38,968 bases of DNA from Pseudobdellovibrionaceae bacterium (lineage in GTDB: Bacteria; Bdellovibrionota; Bdellovibrionia; Bdellovibrionales; UBA1609): contig JAUVAX010000021.1 in NCBI GenBank assembly GCA_030591685.1, positions 1 through 38,968 of the forward strand. The letters run 5' to 3'. The notes beneath the pieces are model-generated. The model searched no databases and was not told where the DNA came from. It was given only the letters and a program-made list of their open reading frames with translations. How positions within the stretch are numbered: the first letter of the stretch is position 1; every line of letters begins with the position of its first letter. The position numbers and the translations under genes are program-made. Positions 24,887-32,356 of the stretch are shown one piece after another.

Positions 24887-25594
24887 TTAATCGCACATGT
24901 TAACGCGGTACTTACTGCGACCGTTATAATTAATAAGCTCTGGGTTAATTGGTAAAATAAGAGTTCGTCTGTTTCCGTTTTTTGAGTTTTTAACTCTAAT
25001 TCTGAGATCGGTGGCAAACTCAGGCACGCAGCGAGTGTATTGATTGCTGCTCACTGTGGGGAGTTTGTATGAGAACTTTTTTGCTTTACCTTCGTATGCA
25101 TTGCTGCCCGTTGGTATGCGGAGCGCTTGAAGCGAGGCAATAGAGGTGCCATTTACAAGGAGCTCAGCACTAAGTATTTGTAGGCTTGGACGTCTTGAAA
25201 TCACTCGTGCGCAAATCCTAATGTCTCGCTTTCTTTTGTAGATAATGCTTCCCCCGCGATCAAGCAAACCACCGTGGTCTTGTTCGTTAACTACACAATT
25301 TGTAACAGTCAAAGGGGGGGCAAGTCTTAAGTTTTCAACTGATCTTTCTAGTTGGTCAAGGTGTTCTCTCATGTCAAAGATGGCATGCAGATAATCATTT
25401 TTAAAAGACTCAATGTCGTGCTTATTTCTGAGAGTGGTGAGCTCGGCGTTTAATGACTGCGTTTTAGAGAGCTCTATTTTTAGCTGATTAGAGGCTTTTA
25501 AAACAGCCCTTTTCCCGATAACAGAATTTCTTTTGTCATCAGCAAATACATTAACTGTCGAAAGCAGTAATAGAGCGATTAAAAATTTCTTCAT
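24887..25594 (-). CDS. exported coiled-coil protein, unknown function
   Basis: A 235-residue protein with a clean signal peptide (MKKFLIALLLLSTVNVFA, cut after residue 18). Residues about 30-90 form a heptad-rich helix, likely a coiled coil (LERSVENLRL at its end). The C-terminal ~140 residues look beta-rich, with four cysteines (NCVV, ICAR, RCVPEF, NMCD) that could pair outside the cytoplasm. I do not recognise the domain. It is a single leftward gene. The coiled coil suggests oligomerisation. Confidence 0.7.
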   Translation of the reverse strand: MKKFLIALLLLSTVNVFADDKRNSVIGKRAVLKASNQLKIELSKTQSLNAELTTLRNKHDIESFKNDYLHAIFDMREHLDQLERSVENLRLAPPLTVTNCVVNEQDHGGLLDRGGSIIYKRKRDIRICARVISRRPSLQILSAELLVNGTSIASLQALRIPTGSNAYEGKAKKFSYKLPTVSSNQYTRCVPEFATDLRIRVKNSKNGNRRTLILPINPELINYNGRSKYRVNMCD

Positions 25595-25835
25595 GTAAAA
25601 CCCCCCAGGTTTTAAAGTTATTAATATATTGGTAGAGTGAGACTCTACACGCTTTACTAGCTTAAGTTGGGGTTCAAAGGAAGGTCCGCTAAATAAAAAC
25701 TATTAAATGAATATAATTCATAAAAAAAAATAAATCGGAAATAAAATTATTACCTATATGGTGTTAGTAAAGTGAGGAGGTCCTGTGATCGGTACAAACT
25801 GTAACCTATGTGCCCGGTGCGGACACTGGGAGTTG

Positions 25836-25911
<76 letters not shown>

Positions 25912-25959
25912 TCTCAGTGTAAAAATATGAGGTACTAGGTAGCCTTATTGGCATAATTC

Positions 25960-25965
25960 TGTCAA
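25960..25965 (-). promoter_or_regulatory. candidate -35 box for tRNA-Phe
   Basis: A perfect TTGACA on the minus strand about 50 bases before the tRNA. No good -10 box is found at standard spacing, so the call is tentative. Confidence 0.3.
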
Positions 25966-26010
25966 ATCCTTATCTTGCGACCTCTCGCATTATTTGGTAG
26001 AAGGTTTGCT

Positions 26011-27021
26011 ATGAATTTAATAAACGAGTTAGTTAAAAATCCTTTTGTATTGGCTCCTATGGCGGGCATTACAGACAAAGCCTTTCGTGGCTTTATGCGG
26101 CAAATGAACTGTGGCCCTGTAATCACTGAACTCGTGAGCGCAAAAGGCCTTCAATATAATAGCGAAAAAACATTAAAGCTTATGCAGTTTGACAGTTATC
26201 AGCATCCTGTTGGCGTTCAAATATTTGGTGAGGATTTACAGACCCTTTCTGAGGCCGCTAAATTTATTGAGGGGATGGGGGCTGACTTTGTTGACTTAAA
26301 TTTTGGCTGCCCGGTGCCTAAGGTTGTAAAAAAAGGGTCTGGGTCGGCAGTGCTTAAAGACTTATCGAAGTTAAAAAAAATTTTAAGGGCTACAAAAAGT
26401 GCCGTGAGCATACCTGTAACAATCAAGGTGCGTACAGGCTGGGATGCACAAACAAGAAATACAGAACAGGTGGCTCAGATTGCCTATGACGAGGGGATTT
26501 CGTGGGTAGCTATACACGGTCGAACAAGGGCCCAGGGGTATTCGGGGCAGTCTGACTGGGACTATATCCGGCGAGTAAAGTCTGAGGCGCGATTGCCTAT
26601 CTTGGGTAATGGTGACATCACAACCCCGCAGTTAGCCATTAAAAGACTAGAAGAGAGCGGATGCGATGGAGTAATGATCGGCCGCGGGTGTTTAAAAAAC
26701 CCATGGATCTTTCGAGAGGCATTAAATTTATATTTAAAAAAGAACCATAATGTTCATCATGATTTTAAAGGATTATTTCAAGACCTTTATGAAAAGATGG
26801 CGAGCTTTCATGACGAACGAATTGCAGGCCTGCAAATCAAAAAACTATCAAGCTGGTTTTCAGCCGGCTACCCAGGGGCCGCCAACTATAGGCGTGAGCT
26901 ATTCAAAATCAAAGAGCATGATGAATTAATGGGTTATATAACTAACTATTTTTCCAATATTAGTAATCAGCCACAAAAAGACACGAGCAGCGAGTCGTTT
27001 TTAATGGGCGGGCACGGCTAA
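26011..27021 (+). CDS. dus: tRNA-dihydrouridine synthase (DusB-like)
   Basis: A 336-residue FMN enzyme that reduces uridines in the D-loop of tRNA. Family motifs are complete: PFVLAPMAGITDKAFR near the start, the active-site cysteine C100 in DLNFGCPVPKVVKKGSGSA, VTIKVRTGW, AIHGRTRAQGYSG, LGNGDI and GVMIGRGCLKNPW. The ending (AANYRREL) is of the DusB/Dus type. The frame is open from 25975, but AAGG six bases before ATG 26011 and the family's usual N-terminus favour the latter. It is divergent from tRNA-Phe. The DusB label is by resemblance; the specific tRNA position is not shown by sequence. Confidence 0.9.
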   Translation: MNLINELVKNPFVLAPMAGITDKAFRGFMRQMNCGPVITELVSAKGLQYNSEKTLKLMQFDSYQHPVGVQIFGEDLQTLSEAAKFIEGMGADFVDLNFGCPVPKVVKKGSGSAVLKDLSKLKKILRATKSAVSIPVTIKVRTGWDAQTRNTEQVAQIAYDEGISWVAIHGRTRAQGYSGQSDWDYIRRVKSEARLPILGNGDITTPQLAIKRLEESGCDGVMIGRGCLKNPWIFREALNLYLKKNHNVHHDFKGLFQDLYEKMASFHDERIAGLQIKKLSSWFSAGYPGAANYRRELFKIKEHDELMGYITNYFSNISNQPQKDTSSESFLMGGHG

Positions 27022-27110
27022 AGTCATAATTATCTGCAATTGAAGTCTAGTAAAAATTAAATACATTAAGTTCTTCACGAGCTCCCATTAAAATACTATG
27101 TGGGTGAAAT

Positions 27111-28022
27111 ATGAATTATATTCTAGAGGCACGGGGCATTAAAAAAAATGGCGCGACAGATGAGCGCATTAAATCACTGAGTATTGATTTAATGGCAAAA
27201 GAGTCTTTAGCCATCGTCGGGATTCAAAGGGGTATAATTAAAAGCATTAGGGATATTTTAAGTGGCAATAGCACCTTTGACTCGGGCGAGCTATTTATAA
27301 ACGGGTTAAACTCAAAGTACGGCAAAACAAAGGCACACATTGGGCTTGTGAGCACGGATTATGGCTTGGACCCTAGGTTTACAGTTTTAGAAAATTTAAA
27401 CTTATATGCAAATTATTTTTCTTTAGATAAAAGTGAGTATAAAAAGCAAAAAGAGCACCTATTAAAAGAGTACAATTTAGAGTCGGCTCTGGAGAAACTA
27501 CCTTGTGAATTATCATTAATTGAAATTTTAAAAATATTAATTATCAGGGCCACTATCCCAAGCCCTGAGATAATTATTGCCGAAGAGCCAGCAGGGCTAA
27601 GTGCATCGTCTCGGCGGAGCTATTTAGATCTCTTAAGGCAGGCGACAAAGGGGAGGCGGGCTCTTGTTTACCTCACAACTCATACAATAAATATTGAAAG
27701 TTACTTTTCAAGGGTGGCTGTGTTTTTTCAAGGTGAGATCGTTTGTGAGGGTCCCCCAGACAAACTTATAGAGGAGAGGGTCGGGCAGGTCGTCGCTATT
27801 TTCTCTACAAAGGACAGGGATAAAGATTATTATATAAAAAAAATAAAAGCAGACCATAGCTATCAAATTATAAATAATAAAATCAGATTATATTTAAGTA
27901 ATAAAATGGATTTAAATGAAGCCATGGAGTTCCTCCCTGGAGAAAACTTGATTTATCGACAAAGCCGCTTAGAAGATGTTTTGGTAAAAATGCAGGGGCC
28001 TAAAGCGCTGGAGGAAGTATGA
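27111..28022 (+). CDS. degenerate ABC transporter ATP-binding protein (pseudo-ATPase)
   Basis: A 303-residue protein with the full ABC ATPase layout (CcmA/NodI/DRA type) but with most catalytic motifs lost. The Walker A region reads VGIQRGIIKSI (36-46), with one extra residue and without the GxxGxGK glycines. The Q-loop glutamine is T82. The LSGGQ signature is LSLIE (134-138). In Walker B the aspartate is A157 (IIIAEEP). The D-loop aspartate is S164. Only E158 and H-loop H191 remain. The frame is intact, and it overlaps the permease gene by 4 bases. ATP hydrolysis is very unlikely as a homodimer; a structural role or pairing with an active ATPase from elsewhere are options. Confidence 0.85.
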   Translation: MNYILEARGIKKNGATDERIKSLSIDLMAKESLAIVGIQRGIIKSIRDILSGNSTFDSGELFINGLNSKYGKTKAHIGLVSTDYGLDPRFTVLENLNLYANYFSLDKSEYKKQKEHLLKEYNLESALEKLPCELSLIEILKILIIRATIPSPEIIIAEEPAGLSASSRRSYLDLLRQATKGRRALVYLTTHTINIESYFSRVAVFFQGEIVCEGPPDKLIEERVGQVVAIFSTKDRDKDYYIKKIKADHSYQIINNKIRLYLSNKMDLNEAMEFLPGENLIYRQSRLEDVLVKMQGPKALEEV

Positions 28023-28816
28023 TAAGGGCATTGCGCTTTAAGAAAAAAGGTTTACTCAATTTTTACACTCCCAATATAAATTCGCTCGTATTCACGAAAA
28101 GAAACTATAAGGCTTACAAAAAACAACTTATAACATCATTACTGCAAACTGTTGCCGAGCCAACATTATATTTTCTCATTTTTTCATATGGTATTAGCCT
28201 GTTTTTGGGAGCTCAACATGCATATATAGAGTTTTTATTTCCGGGGTATATAGCTTTTTGTGGTTTTAATTTAGGTTTTATAGAAAGCTCGTTTGGTGTG
28301 AGTCGCCGCCTTGCAGATAGGGGTGTTTTTGAGTCCATAAAACTGTCCCCAATAAATTTAGAGGACATCGCTTTTTCTGAACTAGCATGGTCAACACTTA
28401 GAGCACTATTTTGCCAAATCTCAATTGTTCTTGTATATATTTTTTTTACAAGAAGTTTACAATGGTCTCTTGTTTCTATCATATTTATGGGGGCACTTTG
28501 CTCATGGCTGGGGGCTGCAATGGGCCTTATCACTTTATCTCTGAGTAAAAAACCAGGCACAGCAAGTTATATTCAAAGTCTTTTTATTCTTCCGTTTTCA
28601 GCTGTTTCAGGTGTGTTCTTTCCTGTAGAGCAGCTGCCAAGGGGTATAGAGGCTCTTTTGTTTATAGCCCCCTTTACCCATGCAACGTCTATAATAAGGA
28701 GTGCGCTTGAGGGGGGCTTTAACTCAATATTTTATGTACAGATAGCTATTTTATTTTCATTTCTAGTGTTTTTAACAAATGTCTCGGTGACAATGTTTGC
28801 CTCAAAGCTTAAGTGA
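28019..28816 (+). CDS. ABC-2 type transporter permease
   Basis: A 265-residue inner-membrane protein of the ABC-2 (NodJ/DrrB) family with six membrane segments. The family signs are an amphipathic N-terminus followed by TVAEPTLYFLIFSYGISLFL, the FPGYIAFCGFNLGF segment, a cytoplasmic RRLADRGVFESIKLSPI stretch, and a late PFSAVSGVFFPVEQLP helix. It would export or flip a lipid-linked or hydrophobic compound. Its start overlaps the stop of the degenerate ATPase gene (ATGA), so the two are coupled. The permease itself shows no decay. Confidence 0.85.
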   Translation: MIRALRFKKKGLLNFYTPNINSLVFTKRNYKAYKKQLITSLLQTVAEPTLYFLIFSYGISLFLGAQHAYIEFLFPGYIAFCGFNLGFIESSFGVSRRLADRGVFESIKLSPINLEDIAFSELAWSTLRALFCQISIVLVYIFFTRSLQWSLVSIIFMGALCSWLGAAMGLITLSLSKKPGTASYIQSLFILPFSAVSGVFFPVEQLPRGIEALLFIAPFTHATSIIRSALEGGFNSIFYVQIAILFSFLVFLTNVSVTMFASKLK

Positions 28817-28830
28817 GCTTAGGGATTTTT

Positions 28831-28855
28831 AAATTAAATTAAATTAAATTAAATT
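28831..28855. repeat. pentanucleotide tandem repeat (AAATT)x5
   Basis: Five perfect copies. The repeat covers the last three codons and the TAA stop of the leftward epimerase/dehydratase gene and lies just after the ABC permease gene. Confidence 0.9.
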
Positions 28856-29827
28856 ACAGTCCTTGGCCCACTGAACGCTCTCTTTAATGGCAGCCTCTGC
28901 GGGGATGGGGTTAAGTTTTAAATATTTTTTAGCTTTAGTATTATCGAACCAGTGGTAAAGCGTGGAGGTCCATGCCGTTTCGCCATTGAGGGTTGGTTTT
29001 TTGCCAAAGCGCTCGAGTTGATCGCCGACATAGCCTAGGGTGCGAACAACAGGGTTTGGTAAGTAAAATTTAGGGGGTTCGACTCCAGAGAGTCGAGCAA
29101 TGGTTTTAAAAAGCTCTTTGATGGTGATGTTTTCGCCAGCAAGAATGTAGCGTTCACCACACTTTCCGTTGACCCAGGCTTCATGTGTCGCTTTCACAAC
29201 ATCTCGTATAGAAATTATATTTACACCACCTGAGGTGTAAACTTTAAACTCACCGCGCGCTACTTTTAGCTGGGTCTTTCGACTTGATTTTTTAGCGTCA
29301 CCTGGGCCGTAAATAGTTGAGGGGTTTACAATAACGGCATCTAACAGCCCATTTTTTGCGGCCGTCATGACATGCCTTTCGGCCTCTCTTTTGGTTTCAA
29401 AATATCCAAGGTTTAAGTGGTGAATGTTAAACTCAGAGTCTTCATTTAAAACTTGATTTTTATTAAACCCTGCGCCCACGGCAACAACAGATGAAAAGTG
29501 AACAAGGCGCTGAATTTTATTTTTCACACAGGCTTCAATTACATTTTTTGTGCCCTCGACGTTTACTTTTTGCATAAGAGCTCTTTGAGATCTCTTGTAG
29601 CCTATGACCCCGGCAAGGTGAAACACATGATCAATATTTTTAAACGCACTATTTAATGATTCTAAACGAGTAACGTCCCCAATAAGGTGGCGTATTTTTA
29701 AGCCCTTGAGTTCAGAGAGATCGCTGTTTTCTCTGTGTAGGACTGTTACGTCATAACCCTTCTCAACAAGGTGGCGGGTCATCCAAGACCCTGTAAAGCC
29801 ATTTGCGCCTGTTACTAAAATTCTCAT
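28844..29827 (-). CDS. NAD-dependent epimerase/dehydratase (extended SDR)
   Basis: A 327-residue extended SDR that would act on a nucleotide sugar, a sterol-like or a dihydroflavonol-like alcohol using NAD(P). The cofactor loop is TGANGFTGSW (6-15), the central strand HVFHLAGVIG, the serine motif VHFSSVVAVG, and the catalytic pair lies in GYFETKREAE (YxxxK). SIRDVVKATHEAW and ERYILAGENITIKEL are family features. The start ATG follows GAGAGG. The stop lies inside an (AAATT)5 repeat. It is divergent from the CNMP-MotAB operon and convergent with the ABC operon. The exact substrate is unknown. Confidence 0.85.
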   Translation of the reverse strand: MRILVTGANGFTGSWMTRHLVEKGYDVTVLHRENSDLSELKGLKIRHLIGDVTRLESLNSAFKNIDHVFHLAGVIGYKRSQRALMQKVNVEGTKNVIEACVKNKIQRLVHFSSVVAVGAGFNKNQVLNEDSEFNIHHLNLGYFETKREAERHVMTAAKNGLLDAVIVNPSTIYGPGDAKKSSRKTQLKVARGEFKVYTSGGVNIISIRDVVKATHEAWVNGKCGERYILAGENITIKELFKTIARLSGVEPPKFYLPNPVVRTLGYVGDQLERFGKKPTLNGETAWTSTLYHWFDNTKAKKYLKLNPIPAEAAIKESVQWAKDCNLI

Positions 29828-30035
29828 AACCTCTCCAAGTGTGTAAAGTTAATGCATCGATGTATGTAAGTAAAGTAGCGTGACGATTTTTATATACTTA
29901 TTTCTAGAGGGGGGGCGCTGAACAGGACAATTAATATTAATAAAAGCTAAGGTCTAAGGTCTTGTGTTCGTCGACTCTAGTGCCCAAAATCATCATAAAG
30001 TGATAAATTTAAGCTATTAAGTAAGGAGTATACCT

Positions 30036-30503
30036 ATGGGCTATGAGAGCCTACTTAAAAATGTATATTTATTTAAGCAATTTAGCCCTAGTGAGATCGA
30101 AAAGGTAAGCGAGGGTATACAGTTGTTGAAGCTCCCAGCAAAAGCTAAGGTGTTTTCTGAAAATGATAAAGCAACCGCTTTATATGTAATCAGTTTTGGT
30201 TCGGTTGCGATACAGCAAAAATCAGATACGGGAGAAAAAATAGAGGTTGCGGTTCTTGGTATAGGTAGCCATTTTGGTGAAATGGCATTTATTGATGGGG
30301 AGCTGCGCTCCGCCTCGGCTGTATGTATGGAGCCCAGTGAGATCATTAAACTTTCTTACGTGAAATTAGAAAATCTAATTTCAAAGGATTTTGAGATGGC
30401 CGCAAGACTTTATAAAGAATTAGCCTATTTTTTGGCGGGTCGATTAAGAGTTACAACTAATGATTTGTCTTTTTCCCGTGAAAAAAACTTATCCTATTTT
30501 TAA
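30036..30503 (+). CDS. cyclic-nucleotide-binding domain protein
   Basis: A 155-residue protein made almost wholly of one CNMP-binding domain. The phosphate-binding cassette is well kept: FGEMAFIDGELRSASA with E82 and R91-S92, so cAMP or cGMP binding is plausible. There is no DNA-binding or kinase domain, so it is not a CRP-type regulator. A strong AAGGAG site precedes the ATG. It ends 17 bases before motA and is probably first in the same message, which suggests it senses a nucleotide signal for motor control or is simply co-expressed with it. Confidence 0.85.
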   Translation: MGYESLLKNVYLFKQFSPSEIEKVSEGIQLLKLPAKAKVFSENDKATALYVISFGSVAIQQKSDTGEKIEVAVLGIGSHFGEMAFIDGELRSASAVCMEPSEIIKLSYVKLENLISKDFEMAARLYKELAYFLAGRLRVTTNDLSFSREKNLSYF

Positions 30504-30520
30504 TAAGCGAGGTTTAATAA

Positions 30521-31279
30521 ATGGATTTTACAACTATAATCGGAGTTTCAATTGGTGTTGCCGCAATATTTTTAGGCAATCTTTTAGAGGGGGGGCATTT
30601 CTCAGCCCTCATTCAGTTTACTGCTTTTATAATAGTGTTTGGTGGAACCCTGGGGGCCACAATTGTATCAAATACTAAGGAGGGCTTAAACCGGTCTATT
30701 GACCTTTTTAAAGCAACACTTAAAAAGGATGATGAAACAAGATTTAAAAAAGCGGCCAACCAAATTGTGGATGCAGCAACAATAGTTAGAAAAGAGGGCC
30801 CCTTAGCTTTAGAGAAAAAGATACACAGCTTCGACGATCCATTTATGCAGGCCGCCTTTAGATTTAGCCTTGATGGTGTTGACGCCAAACAAGTTGAGGA
30901 GGTTTTTTACAATCGCATTGATGTAGAGGATTTAAATGGGCAATCCGGTGCAAAGGTTTGGATGGATGCGGCGGGTTTTGCCCCGACAATTGGGATTATA
31001 GGGGCCGTATTGGGGTTAATACATGTCATGGGTAACCTTTCTGATACGACTCAACTGGGCAAGGGCATTGCTGTAGCCTTTGTGGCTACAATTTATGGGG
31101 TTGGATCTTCAAACTTAGTATTTCTGCCTATCGGAAATAAAATAAAGGCCAAGTTAAAAAACCGAAAACTATTTCAAGAGATGATTGTTGCTGGAGTTGT
31201 CGAGGTATCAAAGGGGTCAAACGCACATGTTGTGTCAGTAAAAATGCAAAACTATATAAGTTCATCACGGTTTAGGTAA
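30521..31279 (+). CDS. motA: flagellar motor stator protein MotA
   Basis: A 252-residue inner-membrane protein with four membrane segments, two early (3-20, 30-50) and two late (about 148-168, 180-205). The typical MotA features are GGTLGATIVS, the cytoplasmic loop with KEGPLALEKK, the proline-containing segment AAGFAPTIGIIGAVLGLIHV and GIAVAFVATIYGVGSSNLVF ending in LPIGNKIK. With MotB it forms the ion-driven stator. It lies 3 bases before motB. No second motor pair is in the window. Confidence 0.92.
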   Translation: MDFTTIIGVSIGVAAIFLGNLLEGGHFSALIQFTAFIIVFGGTLGATIVSNTKEGLNRSIDLFKATLKKDDETRFKKAANQIVDAATIVRKEGPLALEKKIHSFDDPFMQAAFRFSLDGVDAKQVEEVFYNRIDVEDLNGQSGAKVWMDAAGFAPTIGIIGAVLGLIHVMGNLSDTTQLGKGIAVAFVATIYGVGSSNLVFLPIGNKIKAKLKNRKLFQEMIVAGVVEVSKGSNAHVVSVKMQNYISSSRFR

Positions 31280-31282
31280 AAA

Positions 31283-32023
31283 ATGCGAAGAAGTACAAAT
31301 CAAGAGGAGCATGAGAACCATGAACGTTGGCTTGTCTCCTATGCCGATTTTATAACGCTCTTGTTTGCTTTTTTTGTGGTTCTATATGCAACCTCTGAAA
31401 GTAACGAAAAAAAGAAAAACGAATTTCAAAAATCAATAAAAAAATACTTTTTGGGAGCCATAAGTGCTGGCCCTTCAGGGGAGGCCTCGGGCTCTGGCAA
31501 GGGTGAAAAACACAAATACGACGCAATAATTGATAGCCCGATAAAAAGATTCAATAAATTAAAAGCAGCGACGAGGGGTTTACAAAAAAACTTAGAGAGC
31601 CTGATAGAGTCGCAAATATCCACGGAAGAAACAAAAAAATATATTTTAGATATTTATAGTGACGAACGAGGGGCTCGATTAATATTAAATGCCAATAAGA
31701 TTTATAAATCAAAGGGCGCTCGTCTTAAAGAATCTTCATTTAATTTTTTAGATAAAATGGCATCCATTATTAAAAAGTTAGAAAGACAAATCGTAATAGA
31801 AAATCATATTAGTACTGCGCTGGCTCCCGGTGACGAGTACTCTCGGTGGGGGTTGACGTCAGCTAGATCGGCTCGTTTTTTGAGTTACTTGCACGCTCAG
31901 CACAATCTCTCTTATGAGCAACTGGTGCCGGTGGGGTTCGCCTCGACCCGCCCGCGAGTCCCTAGGGGGGCTGACAAAAGAAACTCCCGTATTGAGCTTG
32001 TGTTTAAAGATTTACGCATGTAA
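31283..32023 (+). CDS. motB: flagellar motor stator protein MotB
   Basis: A 246-residue stator protein. The single membrane helix (about 17-37) has the ion-binding aspartate D22 in SYADFITLLFAFFVVLYA, typical of proton-type MotB. A plug/linker region rich in Gly-Ser and Lys follows (SGEASGSGKGEKHK), then an OmpA-like peptidoglycan-binding domain (about 140-242) with WGLTSARSARFLSYL and RNSRIELVF. The ribosome site is AGGT, five bases before the ATG. It forms an operon with motA and the CNMP-binding gene. Confidence 0.92.
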   Translation: MRRSTNQEEHENHERWLVSYADFITLLFAFFVVLYATSESNEKKKNEFQKSIKKYFLGAISAGPSGEASGSGKGEKHKYDAIIDSPIKRFNKLKAATRGLQKNLESLIESQISTEETKKYILDIYSDERGARLILNANKIYKSKGARLKESSFNFLDKMASIIKKLERQIVIENHISTALAPGDEYSRWGLTSARSARFLSYLHAQHNLSYEQLVPVGFASTRPRVPRGADKRNSRIELVFKDLRM

Positions 32024-32356
32024 GTCGTTAAAAACACTCTAAAAACAATAGCTTACAATAATTGTCACAGAGGTGTGTTAAAAATGTACGGCCTTACTTT
32101 TTCAAAAACAACTGTAATTATAAGTAGTTAGTAAAATAGAGCCTTTTTTTGGGGGCAATAAGCTCAGGGTTGCCGCATAGGCCTATTTTTTGGGCGAGAG
32201 GGCTCGATTTAATATGTACACCGTGGAGTCAGACAAGTGTGTGTTTTCAGGTGGTTAGGGGTCTCCGTCACTCAAGGCAGCCATTTAGGGCGCCTGGAAT
32301 GGAGTTTGCTTCTAGATAGTGTGAGTCGAACCCCTGCCTAAATAAAGGACGCCCAA
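32024..32356. other. 333-base intergenic region before the 1276-codon gene
   Basis: No gene, tRNA or clear terminator is seen. It must hold the promoter of the large gene, but no -35/-10 pair stands out. It is somewhat richer in G+C in its second half. Confidence 0.5.

Noticed and set aside
29947-29960. CTAAGGT direct repeat upstream of the CNMP gene
   Set aside because: Only two short copies; not enough to claim a binding site.
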